Source of the DNA: Adiantum capillus-veneris | Taxonomy: Eukaryota > Streptophyta > Polypodiopsida > Polypodiales > Pteridaceae | Length of the DNA: 64,000 nt | Direction: 5' to 3' | Assembly: GCA_014529385.2 (NCBI GenBank) | Contig: CM043945.1 | Location: 142,454,241 to 142,518,240 of the forward strand | Part shown: positions 1-9,180 of the stretch, in pieces | Layout: every line of letters starts with the position of its first letter | Numbering within the stretch: the first letter of the stretch is position 1 | Program-made: the position numbers and the translations under genes | The notes under the pieces: generated by a model | Told to the model about the DNA's origin: nothing | Databases searched by the model: none | What the model saw: the letters and a program-made list of their open reading frames with translations, nothing else

Positions 1-426
1 TCTCTTCATAATCTATGCCTTTTTGTTGTGCATAACCTTTTGCAAAAAGTCGAGCCTTATGGTGATCGACCTCACCATCTGCCTTGCATTTCAACTTATA
101 AACTCACTTCGTACCAATGGCCTTTTTGCTAGGAGGAAAATCCATAAAGTCCATGTGTCATATTGTATAAGTGCATCATATTTTGATTGCATGGCAGCAA
201 TCCAATTTTCTAAATTATGTGCTTCATCAAAAGACAGCGGTTCCTCAATATTATGGTATCTAGACACAGCCAAAGCATAAAAATATGATGCAAAAGATGC
301 ATGGCGAGAGCCTAAACGATCATGACTAGACAAAGGTGCATCCAATTTACTGTCACGCAAAGTGTGCACCAGCCATTTTGACATACCTCGCCCTTTCCTC
401 ATCATGTACATCATGTACATCCGCAT
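1..426 (-). pseudogene. copia pol: linker and start of reverse transcriptase
   Basis: The minus-strand reading contains EEPLSFDEAHNLENWIAAMQ and YDALIQYDTWTL, the conserved entry to the copia RT domain (RVT_2 type: substitution of x residues, W..AM..E...L..N.TW.L). After the tryptophan-leucine the frame shifts and the expected K-W-V-Y-K-like segment lies in a neighbouring frame near position 60-100. RT itself continues beyond the window edge. No start codon is meaningful here because this is an internal polyprotein part. Confidence 0.8.
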
Positions 427-436
427 TAGTAATAGG

Positions 437-830
437 CTAATCTATAACATTTTCTGAAACCCCCATAGGCTGAACATTTGCCTCATTGGAATTTACATTC
501 AAACTTCCACCACTAAAAAGAGGCAATAAAGTGTCATAATTGTCCTGTGAGCTTACATTACTGTCTCTAGTACATGACATCAAGGGCTGAACAAAATCTT
601 CCACAAACACTACATCTCGTGAAAACAAAATACACTTTTTTTGTGGATGATACAACCTGTAACCTTTTCTTCAACACTATAACCAACAAAAATACATTTG
701 ATAGCCTTATCATCCAATTTTTTTGCGTTGTGTTTGTGGCACCAAAGCATATGCCAAATAGCCAAAAACATGCATGTGCTCAATAGAAGGCTTTCTATCA
801 TGCCATGCTTCATATGGAATCATAGATTAC
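437..830 (-). pseudogene. copia pol: C-terminal part of integrase region
   Basis: Two overlapping minus-strand frames together give the stretch that follows the integrase core in copia pol: LDDKAIKCIFVGYS (610-813) followed by HPQKKCILFSRDVVFVED (437-655). In intact copia elements these are contiguous, so a frameshift lies near 650. The role is the linker between integrase and RT. It is decayed and not expressed as one product. Confidence 0.8.
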
Positions 831-1778
831 AAAGCTTTTGTAGGACACCTGTTTAGTACATAAGTGCCTCACATGATGGCCTCAAGCCAAAAAGCTTGTC
901 TTTTGACCATACATCATTCCATTTTCGTAAGTGACCTATTTTTCCTCTCAGCAACACCATTTTTATGAGGTGTATAAGGCACTGTACATTGGTGTTTTAT
1001 CCCACGACTAGCTAGAAATGCATTAAATTCATGAGACATATACTCCCCCCCTCAATCGGTATGGAGGGTGCCCATAGTACATTTAGAGATTTTTTTAGCC
1101 ATAGCTAGAAATTGTTTGAAGCACATAAAAACTTCGGACTTTGCTTTAAGTGGAAATACACATGCATGCCTGGAGTGATCATCAATGAAAGTCACAAATT
1201 AAAGGTAATTGCCCAAGGACGTAGTTTGCATGGGCCCACAAACATCACTATGCACAAGTTGCAACCTGCATGTGGCCCTAACTGAATCATCCTTTGGAAA
1301 CTTTGAATGCTGCATCTTACCCAAAATACAGCCTTCACAAACATGTTTGACTGGTGCTTCAAGAGGCGGCAAAGAAGCAACCATATCAGATTTTTGCAAA
1401 CGCAACAAACTGGCAAAATTCAGATGACCAAAACGTGCATGCCAAAGTTTTTCATCTAAAATAGCCCTTGAATCTACAGTTGCATTTGAAAAATTTTGTC
1501 CATACTTTTCATACAAAGTGAGATTATACAGCTCACAACACAAAAGCCCGGATGCAACAATTGCATCACCAAAATTGAGATCATGAACTGTACATCTGTC
1601 ATAAAGTCCAAGTCCAGTAAATGCAGATACAAACAAAAGATTCTTCTTGATCCCAGGTACGTAAAGTGCATCAACAAGTGTGAAAGAACTTCCATTTGCA
1701 GCAGTAAGCACAATCTTTCCAACTCCTTGAATTGGATAAGAGTCATTGTTGGCACGTGATTGAATTCCCATGAGGGAC
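831..1778 (-). pseudogene. copia GAG-pre-integrase and integrase core
   Basis: The minus strand encodes the HHCC zinc-binding GAG-pre-integrase (LWHARFGHLNF followed by CEGCILGKM), then VHSDVCGPM with the first catalytic Asp, a TD-GGEY block near 1050 carrying a stop codon between D and G, and YTPHKNGVAERKNRSL near 930 with the catalytic Glu. This would insert element cDNA into the genome. The frame is open only from about 1948 to 1199; downstream stops and shifts show loss of function. Family assignment is secure from motif order; activity is excluded by the visible breaks. Confidence 0.88.
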
Positions 1779-2238
1779 CTACTTGAGAGAGGTGAAAAAT
1801 TCGAGATGTGAGGTGATGTTCTTTGTAGCACCAATACTGAAATACCACACATGTGAATCTGCAGCAACTGACAAGCATGCATCATGGATAGCAGGATTGT
1901 AAGTACACTCTGTAGTAAATTCCCATTCTTCATCAATATCAGCATCACGGTCTCCTTTCACAGAAGACTCAACAATGGTTGCATTTGTAGTGGAGCCAGC
2001 ATTTGCAATGGAACCACCCTCTTTCTTCTTAGCCTCTTTGGCCTTCAACTTAGGACATTGCTTGATCAAGTGATCATTAGATTTACAATAATGGCAACGC
2101 ATCTTCTTTTTTCCCTTATCACCAGAATTTCCAGACGAATTGCTGTCGGCAGAAGCATTAGGAACAGAAGTTTTGCCACTCGCAGCAGAACCATAAGAAG
2201 TGGTTGCATTACTGTTACCACCCTTTCTTTGAGAAACA
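1779..2238 (-). pseudogene. copia gag C-terminus: zinc knuckle and damaged protease
   Basis: The minus-strand reading from 2238 gives a Ser/Asn/Gly-rich linker, a CCHC knuckle CHYCKSNDHLIKQC (CX2CX4HX4C, nucleic-acid binding), a Lys/Glu-rich segment and then the aspartic protease start WYFSIGATKNIT. Copia proteases have W-x-x-D-S-G-A-S/T at this place; here the D-S is S-I, so the catalytic Asp is lost. The protease continues in another frame after about 1790. The foldback element at 2239-2681 directly abuts the upstream end. Confidence 0.85.
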
Positions 2239-2681
2239 ACATTAGGGAAAATTTGGACTCACAAAGGGGCCTTATAAGGAGTTTGACTTCCTCTCTCATG
2301 TCCACAACAGGCGTGCGGTAAAATTTTGCAAATCATCTCTAAACTTGGCGGAGATTTGGCAGTTAGAATCTACTCTTCAAGATCTTTCTAATGATATATA
2401 GCACGCCACGAGATTCCTCATATTTTGAAAGATTCTATTTTTATTCTAGACAGAGTTGTCACATCATAAGAGAATCAAAAATAGAATCTTGTAAAATATG
2501 AGGAATCTCCTGGCATGCTATATATCAATAGAAAGATCTTAGAGAGTAGATTCTAACTATCAAATCTCCGCCAAGTTTAGAGTTGGTTTGCAAACATTTT
2601 ACTGCACGTTCATTTTGGACATGGGAGAGGAAGTCAAACTCCTTATAAGGCCCCTTTGTGAGTCCAAATTTTCCCTAATGT
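2239..2681. mobile_element. Foldback/MITE-like element, near-perfect full-length inverted repeat
   Basis: The two halves of this 443-bp segment are reverse complements over almost their whole length. The left end reads ACATTAGGGAAAATTTGG and the right end is its complement, with an unpaired centre around 2455-2470 (near GACAGAGTTGTCAC). It has no coding capacity. If the outer TA is a target duplication, the terminal repeat starts GGGAAAATTTGGAC at 2245 and ends at 2675, which would fit a Stowaway-like (Tc1/mariner) MITE. The flanking ACAT/ATGT also pair, so the true border is uncertain. It splits the E1 gag frame: removing it brings the two gag halves together. Confidence 0.85.
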
Positions 2682-2984
2682 AAAAGCCTATTCAACTGCA
2701 CGCTGCCTAGTCTTGATTTTTTTGGAAAGTGACTCTTGCAACAACAATGTGCATAATGCATCAAACTTGACAACTTCAGGATTTCCTTGGTTCATAAGTC
2801 TCCAAGTATTAGCAAAAGTTTGGTACGAATCTGGTAAGGCATCAAGAACAGTCTGCACAAGGGAATTGTCTGAAATGAATTCACCTGCAAAAATAAGTTT
2901 CTCATTGATATCCTTGACACCAACAAGGAAAGTGTCCATATCATCTTCCTCATGCATATTCTTCGACTCCAGCTCTTTACGCAG
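2682..2984 (-). pseudogene. copia gag, central part
   Basis: The reading frame on the minus strand contains NMHEEDDMDTFLVGVKDI, then TVLDALPDSYQTFANTWRLM, typical of the UBN2/gag domain of copia (LLxSLPxSYxxF). It would form the capsid of virus-like particles. The 3' side of gag is separated by the foldback element, and the 5' side is lost at the E2 LTR border at 2985, next to the E2 terminal TGATAGC. No start codon is present. Confidence 0.85.
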
Positions 2985-4236
2985 TGATAGCTGCTTTTCG
3001 CTATTAAAAATTTCACATTTTCAGCCTCACTCCATCACTACTAACCTTTTAACTCTACCCACGTGCTAACTCAAAGATTTTACATACCTTATTTTTCTTC
3101 ATGTGTGTGATACTACACTATAGTGGATATGGTGTGCTCATAAATGTGTATATTTCTCTAAAGTGTGTCCTAACCATAAAACTCCACCTTTACTAATTAC
3201 CTAAGTAGGGTTGGATCCAAAAAATTATTTATGTAAATATTTCTTTCCTTTGTTTTAAAGGGCATAAATATTAAGTGTGTGATTTTATAAAAACAAAAAA
3301 ATTATTTTCACACATATTTTTTCCCATCCCCTTTTATGTAACTAGGTGTGAGTATTTTTTTCCCTACCTACCTACTAATTCACTAGGTATGTGTCGTGTT
3401 TTTACGGTATAGTGAATTTTGTAAATTTTATATTTACATCTCAAGAGAGTGTATTTATTAATTTACATATTTCTATTTTACTTATCCATGAGATTCTAAT
3501 TTTTTCTTCACGCTAGTTAACTATAGTGTACTTTTTCCTTTCACATTGTGTAAAATTGTAAATATTATTTTTTCACTCCACCTATTGTAAGAAAATATAA
3601 CAATATATATTTTAGCATATCTCTTTTGTATATTATCTTATCTTATTTTATTTTAATTTTATATTTTATATTTTATATACATATTATTTATATTTTATTA
3701 CTATAATCATGCACCTTAGCTTGTACACTTGTTATCATGCATATCATCACCAAATTCAATAATAATTTCATGGACTCAATGGAGCATTATTACGGGTCCA
3801 TGTGATGCCCTCATGCCTCACCGATTGGAATATATGCAAGTTCAAACAACCAAGGACCCCACTTGGAAGACTTTGAGAGGGAGAAAAAGACACATGTTTT
3901 TGGGCGACTTTTCATGCATGATTCCACTCCGAGTTGGACTTTGCACAAAACTACAAAATTGTAGCTCATGAGCTGAGGTTTCTGGAAAAATTTATTTTTC
4001 TTTTTTTGGAGCTATGAGCGATTTTTATGGGCATCTTGGTGGACCCCAGTTTTGTTCTCTTGGTCCAAAATGCTTCACCCTCACTCTCCTCTTCACCCAC
4101 ACAAACTCTCATTTCCATCTCCATTCTATTCAAACCTGCAAACACTCTCTCCCCCCTCTAAGTACAACTAATCCTTATCACCCCCACTCTTACATACCTT
4201 CCATGAAAGCTTTAAACACTCATCCACCCTAACTAC
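2985..4236 (+). mobile_element. E2 5' LTR, first part (U3)
   Basis: The segment starts TGATAGCTGC, matching the TGATAGCC start of the E8-type LTR, and sits inside the copia gag. It is very AT-rich from 3100 to 3720 and then carries a U3 block (tacaaaattgtagctcatgag and following, about 3950-4060) that recurs in the other LTRs of this family at 42130 and 47900. At 4236 it is interrupted by an opposite-strand LTR and resumes at 6934. I see no genes in it. The total LTR without the insertion is about 2.58 kb, long but normal for Tat-type elements. Confidence 0.7.
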
Positions 4237-4494
4237 TGAGGCGGTCCGGGGCGGGCAACAAGAAGAGTGGCCTCTAGACACCCTTCAAGGCTCCCGTGCT
4301 GCTCAATGGGGCTGGGGCACAACACAACACAAACCAAAACAACAAACCCACCACCAAATCCCAACTACACAAGGGGCACCACCTAGTTTAAGAGCGAACT
4401 AGGACGCAAAAGAGGAGAATCGTTAGAGCAACCCACAAACAAGCAAGGAATTTACACTAACCCTAACACCAATGGAATACTCTCACACACTAAA

Positions 4495-4498
<4 letters not shown>

Positions 4499-4557
<59 letters not shown>
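4499..4557. repeat. (AG)n microsatellite in LTR
   Basis: About 29 uninterrupted GA units lie next to the conserved gatagtgctcgggctgc block of the solo LTR. The E8 LTR has a shorter, interrupted version at the same place (41326-41361), so the tract belongs to the LTR and has changed length since the copies split. Confidence 0.95.
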
Positions 4558-4560
<3 letters not shown>

Positions 4561-5218
4561 TGCTCGGGCTGCTTTGAAACGTATCGGCGATGATCAAGCA
4601 AACACAACTATATATTTAAGAAAGAGAGAGAAAGGGGGAGGGGGTGCTTGTTGCATTAATACCTTCTTACAAATCTATCATGACAAAGCAAAGTGAGATT
4701 AGTACTTGTTCAACATAGCTTGCGTAAATTTCACCACAACACATCACAAGAAAAGCCACCCCAATCACTGTCTTAAGGCCAGGGGAGTCCTCTCCACCCT
4801 GTCGCCCTCTTACAGTATGTGGGATTTATGGCTAGATTGATGACAACACCAGAGACAAGCTATCAAGAACTTAACAAAAAAAAACACCAAGACACTTACG
4901 CATCATTGTTGTCCATTACTTCACGTTGGAAGGGAGACAAAGTATCCAAGCTTAGTCCAAATCCACCCTCCTTGATTCAGCGAATGTCGGGCTTACACTA
5001 GTAGGAGAAATGATAGATTTCCTACTCTCAATTGAATGATCACTCTCTCTCTTACAATGGCATAGATTTCCCTTGCTAATCCCCTATTACAACACATGCA
5101 CATGCATAAGACAATGAGCTTCCACTCAAGAGCTCCTTCTAGAGAGGTTGAGCTTGGATTCTCAAGCTATAGCATAGTGCTCTTGCTTATGGCTCCCCTT
5201 ATGCTAGCTACACCCTCC

Positions 5219-5225
5219 TTTTATA
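5219..5225 (-). promoter_or_regulatory. TATA box of the solo LTR
   Basis: On the minus strand the sequence CTATAAAAGGAGGG is a good plant TATA box, lying between U3-like sequence above 5245 and the R/U5 part that ends at 4237. It is the likely core promoter of this LTR family. The corresponding stretch is deleted from the E8 5' LTR. Confidence 0.6.
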
Positions 5226-6854
5226 GCAATTTTGAAGGCTAGGGTTACTCCTCTAACCATGGTTGGGTTAGATTTTCAGCAATTTATCTAATTTCTTTTG
5301 CTTGGAATTATCAAGAAGTTGGTGGGGAAAGAGAGAGGAGAGAAATGGAGGTGATAGGACTTTTCATAGTGGGTTAGTGTTAGTAGAGTTAGTATTAATT
5401 TACAAATGGAATTGAATATTTACAGTGGGAGTATCCATGTAGGATACAAATAAGGAAGAAAAACTCTCAAGAGGTAAGAAAAGGTGGATTTCTTACAAGG
5501 TTGATGCTCCAAGTGTCTTGAGTAGAGCCAACTTTGACGCTTGTTGACGGTCCACTAGCTTTGACGGTACATTTTTTCTCCACTCTTGACCTTCCTTGAG
5601 AGCCAAGGTAATTGAAGCTGAGTAATCAACCACCATGATGCTGTCTTTTAAGAGAAGAGGCTGAATTTTGTGGTTTTTTGATAGATATGGGTAATTTGGA
5701 GGAGGAAAAATGAGACTAGGTGGTCAATTTTGGAATGGAATTGTGTGTGGGAGGTATGAGTTCACCATGGTTTCTCTTATTCTTCAAGGTTGAGGAGAAG
5801 GTGAGTAGTGTGCAGAGAGGAGTGGTGAGAGAGATGGGGATGATGAGTGGAGAAGTGTGTGTGAAAGAGGAAAATGATAAAGTGGAAGAGAGAGTGTGGC
5901 TGCATAGCATGGGAAAACTGGGGTCCACTAAAAAAATCATAGCTCACAGCTGGTAGCTCCAAAAATCATGAAAAAATTTGGGGTGATTATTCAGAGCGTG
6001 GGCTACATTTTCTCTTTTGACCACCGCTCCAAATTCGGAGTGGAGATAGGTGCCAAAATTCTCACCAAAAAGCCTGTTTTTTAGGCCTGCAAAAGTCTTT
6101 TTGTGGTCCCCTCCTTTGTTGAATTTGTACAATGCATCCAAAGGTGAGCCCCTCCTTTGTCATATTATAATACAAAGCATTCAAGTTGCCCTTGACCCAT
6201 GCATGGAGGAGGATTATTGGTGAAATAAGAAATATATACATGGTGGGACTAGTGTATGGACTATTCATGGGCTTTAGCTCAATGAGCACATGGTGTTAGA
6301 ATAATGAGTAAAAATAATAATAAAAATATGGAGGAGTTATGGATATGGAAAGATATTGGAATCATATGATATGGTCCCTCCTTGAATTATTTTGGGTGAA
6401 AGAGGAAAATGTATGCAAGTAAATAATATAATAAAAGTAACCAATGAGTAGAAATCAATTTTTTGTTTTCACGCGGGTGAGGGTGAAAATGTGGGAGTGA
6501 TTTGTATAAAGGAAAAATATGAGGTTAGAGTATGTACATATTGGCAAAAAAAATAAAATTATGGTGTAAGAGGATGAAAGAAGGTGTACATAGGTTTAAT
6601 AAAACACACACCTAAGTAGAAATATTTAAATAAAATACCAAAATAATTATAAAAAATCCCTATATTTAGGCCATATATACAATGAAATACTTACACACAA
6701 AGAGACCATAATATACTTTTATTTTTTTATTTTTTTTATTTTTTTTATTTTTGGCTCACCTAGCCCAGTGACTAGCTAGCTGAGGGTTTTTAAGAAAATA
6801 TGGGAAAAGTCCCGTGACTCACGCACGCCTATGTACAGTGAAATGGTAGGGATA

Positions 6855-6932
6855 GCCACAGTGTTTGGGTGATTTTGGTAGGGTGAGGTAACTCACTGTG
6901 GCAATTACAAAGAGTCGAAAAAAACGGCTATC
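6855..6932 (-). other. Paired hairpins at the 5' terminus of the LTR
   Basis: GCCACAGTG (6855-6863) pairs with CACTGTGGC (6894-6902), and AGTCG (6913-6917) pairs with CGGCT (6925-6929) across an A-run, the second hairpin lying a few bases from the LTR end. Both hairpins are also in the copies ending at 33046 and 43126, where the second stem is a perfect AGCCG/CGGCT; in the 43126 copy one base of the first stem is changed. Function is unknown; integrase or packaging recognition is a guess. Confidence 0.6.
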
Positions 6933-6933
6933 A

Positions 6934-8260
6934 CTACCTACCTAGTAATTATCAATGAAGAGATATGATTGATCTCTTCTTCCAAAAAATCAAAAAAATC
7001 AGCAAAAAACTGATTGTGTGCATCTTCTTGATCAACTTAATCTCCCGCAATCACCCTAATACGCAAGCCGACAAAACCTCGCCACGGATCAAGCATTGGA
7101 GCGGCAAACGACAAGGCATTGCGAGCAGTAACAGGTTTCTTATCCTTTCAAACCCATCCTTGTATATAACCATTCCATAAAATCACTTTTCCTAATATGC
7201 TCATTTGAGCATTCTCTTTGTAAATTATCCATTTGGCACATTTGTGCCTCACTTGTAAATATTATAACTACTAACTCACTAACTACTAACTTGTATGCAA
7301 TTTGCCCGTCCAATTTCTCCTTTAAAAAAAATGGAGACCCCATGCAGATAGAAACACCTCCATTCAACCCTATAAGTTATTTCTCTTCTCCCTATTCTCA
7401 CTCAATGTAAATAGAGAAGACAAACTAGTCCCACCATATAAAGAATTCAAAAAACCCTAAACCTAATTAGCCACACAAATAAGCATACTTATGCCTAGAA
7501 ATAATCCACTTGGAAATGCTATAAATAGAGCACTTCTACATCACTTTGGGGGGGCTTATAAATTGAGAGAAGAAGAGTTTTAGCTACTTAAGTGTGTGAG
7601 GAAGCCCTCGTGTCAAGTCCTTATGTCGAGATAATCGCCAGAGCTAGGCTCTCCATTTGTATGGTCTACTTATCTATCTATAACAATTGGATTTGGGCAC
7701 ACATATTCTCATTATCTCCTAAATCTCTTGACCATTCACAAATTGGTGCTCATTTTGGAACCTTCTTTAGCTTGCCGCAACAATTGGAAACGTCTACTTG
7801 TGGTAATACTTGTGTATTTTCCTTTGAGAGTTTTTGTTGGTGATGGTGTTCAGCATTGGTGGTACTTTGTTGGTCTAGGTTGAGGCTGGATTGGAAATCC
7901 CTCACTAGAGTAACAAAATCAACAAATGCGCTTGTGATTGTGTATGTGCGTGCGTCTATTTATGCTCAAGTGTTAGTGCCTTTGTGAGTTTGTTTCATGA
8001 ATTGTCGCAGGTAAGTCTCTTCATTTGGTATGTTAGGATGTATGATAGGGATGATCGTACAAAGATGTGTGTAAGCTCAAATGTGATGTTCATGTTTTGA
8101 TATGTCTTAACTCATTCTAGTTAGATGGTGCCCTTTGTCTTGGTTTTGTGTGGGTTTGGTTTGGTCTTTTGGCCATCCATATTTATTTATTTATGAGCGA
8201 CACGGGAGCCCAGGTAGTGCTTAGAGGCCACTTCCTTGCTGCTTGCCCAAGACCGTCTCA
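6934..8260 (+). mobile_element. E2 5' LTR, second part (U3-R-U5)
   Basis: This continues the LTR interrupted at 4236. It includes a TATA box (7520), a G-run at the likely transcript start (7548-7554), and U5 ending GACCGTCTCA at 8260. The U5 tail (about 8195-8260) is homologous, in opposite orientation, to 4237-4300 and 41149-41215: shared blocks are GGCTCCCGTG, GAGGCCACTT/AGAGTGGCCTC and the GACCG-CTCA end. Immediately after comes a primer-site-like TGG. I see no gene in this 1.3 kb. Confidence 0.75.
7520..7554 (+). promoter_or_regulatory. E2 LTR core promoter: TATA box and G-run
   Basis: TATAAATA at 7520-7527 is followed about 28 bp later by CACTTTGGGGGGG, the position expected for transcription initiation. 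The E9 LTR has the same arrangement (TATATAAGG at 48428, CACTTTGGGG at 48451), which supports the assignment by conservation. Confidence 0.65.
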
Positions 8261-8264
8261 ATTT

Positions 8265-8282
8265 TGGCACCCCCATTGAGGA
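8265..8282 (+). promoter_or_regulatory. E2 primer-binding site
   Basis: TGGCACCCCCATTGAGGA lies four bases after the LTR end CA. The equivalent place in E8 has TGGTGCCCCCACGGAGGA. TGG pairs with a tRNA CCA end. This is neither the common plant initiator-Met site (TGGTATCAGAGC) nor the Asp-type site seen in E6, and I cannot name the primer tRNA. Confidence 0.6.
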
Positions 8283-8397
8283 CCTCTCTCATCTCTATAG
8301 GTATTTTTCTAAGGCTTGAGTGTAGTTTGTACAAATCAACTCTTTACACTTGCAAGTACAAAGAATCCATCCAAGCATAACATAGTTATTTGTAGGA

Positions 8398-8610
8398 ATG
8401 AATAATGGACCCATTGTGCATCTATTTGACTTAACGCAAAATATTAGGATAAATGTTTGCATAAGTAGAAAAATTCATTTTCAACAACGTATAGCTTTCT
8501 TGTTTGGAGCGGAGGCATTAGGAGAAATTCTACAATCTCCACTACCTATAATCTTACCACTCAGATATTATAATATATCATTTGATGTGCATATTTTCAT
8601 ATTACTCTAA
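8398..8610 (+). CDS. Small accessory ORF A of E2 (unknown function)
   Basis: This 70-residue ORF lies between the primer site and gag. It starts MNNGP, has a central SRKIHFQQR and ends ILPLRYYNISFDVHIFILL. E8 has two homologues (40839-40621 and 41073-40861) sharing I-S-x-K-x-x-F-Q, G-E-I or A-E-I, ILPL-x-x-Y and DV-x-IF-x-L, all ending right after that motif. Conservation between two diverged elements argues for a real protein. The ATG follows a splice-acceptor-like TTATTTGTAG/GA. I do not recognise the family; no membrane segment or known motif is clear. Ogre/Tat elements are known to carry an extra ORF upstream of gag, and this occupies that place. Confidence 0.65.
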   Translation: MNNGPIVHLFDLTQNIRINVCISRKIHFQQRIAFLFGAEALGEILQSPLPIILPLRYYNISFDVHIFILL

Positions 8611-8660
8611 TTGAGGAAAATTTCATGAACATTTAGGTTATTTGCATCTCATTTGTAGGC

Positions 8661-9138
8661 ATGGATCCTCACATCTATGGAAAGATTAGGTTCATAACTA
8701 GCCCAATACATAGTTGAAAGGCTTCCTAGAAATAGGGATTACATCACTATTCAAGGAGAAGTTTTGCACCTTGATTGTTTTAGTTTGGACATAGAAGGAA
8801 CATTTGAGGACTTTTCTTCTATCCAAGCAGCTTGTGTGCTAGGAGTAGTCAATCAAGTAGTCCTCTCCACTTGGAGGATCCTTTTCGAGTGGGGATTTGA
8901 TGACTCTTATCCAGAGATAAGAGTATCTCGACTTGACTTTGAAATCTTTAGAGTGCTCCTTGGTGTGATAAATCGGCTACCTTTTGATTTTGAATCTCGA
9001 GGGAGGAACGTGCTTCACGCTTGGCTTTACAAGGAGGAGCGGATTTCTATCAGATATGAAGGACCTGTGGTCTTTGAATGTGAGAATCCTGCAGCACCCA
9101 CACTCCTTGATCACTTCACTTTGGTTCTTTTGTGGTAG
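8661..9138 (+). pseudogene. Small accessory ORF B of E2, frameshifted
   Basis: The ATG at 8661 follows an acceptor-like CATTTGTAG/GC. The frame MDPHIYGKIRFIT breaks near 8700 and continues one frame over as AQYIVERLPRNRDY and so on to 9138. The downstream part (AACVLGVVNQV, then ISVSRLDFEIFRVLL-like and LPFDFESRGRN) matches both B ORFs of E8 (ACALGIVEQV, LINSLPFCF; VCALRLVNRV, LINSLPFAF). E8 B1 and B2 have L-x-x-x-V/L-x-x-x-V-x-R-LP near the start, resembling the core of an F-box, but this is too short to be secure. In E2 the ORF is broken by one frameshift. Confidence 0.6.
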
Positions 9139-9180
9139 AAATCAAGGGTTCCTTTCTAAGAGTTTTTTTGCACTCTAATC

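Larger units (their letters stand above)
1..2984 (-). mobile_element. Ty1/copia retrotransposon remnant (E1), gag to early RT
   Basis: On the minus strand, from 2984 down to 1, the order is gag, CCHC knuckle, protease, GAG-pre-integrase, integrase, start of RT. Integrase before RT is the diagnostic copia order. The element leaves the window at RT, so no LTR is seen on that side. Its 5' side is cut at 2985, where the LTR of a plus-strand gypsy element (E2) begins inside gag. Frameshifts, nonsense codons and a foldback insertion at 2239-2681 make it non-functional. Confidence 0.9.
4237..6933 (-). mobile_element. Solo LTR of the E8 family nested in the E2 LTR
   Basis: On the minus strand this runs from TGATAGCCG (6933) to CGGACCGCCTCA (4237), so it has TG...CA ends. 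Flanks are ..AACTAC on the left and CTACC on the right; allowing the terminal A to be shared, the 5-bp duplication is ACTAC (otherwise 4-bp CTAC). It matches the E8 5' LTR (41149-43126) in long blocks, but keeps about 590 bp (roughly 4656-5245), including a TATA box, that E8 lacks. No internal retroelement sequence is present, so it is a solo LTR left by LTR-LTR recombination. Confidence 0.8.

Noticed and set aside
6855-6933. Helitron 3' end (hairpin followed by CTAT)
   Set aside because: A terminal CTRR is required and the sequence is CTATCA. The segment is better explained as the TGATAGCC start of an LTR, confirmed by the other border at 4237 and by E8.
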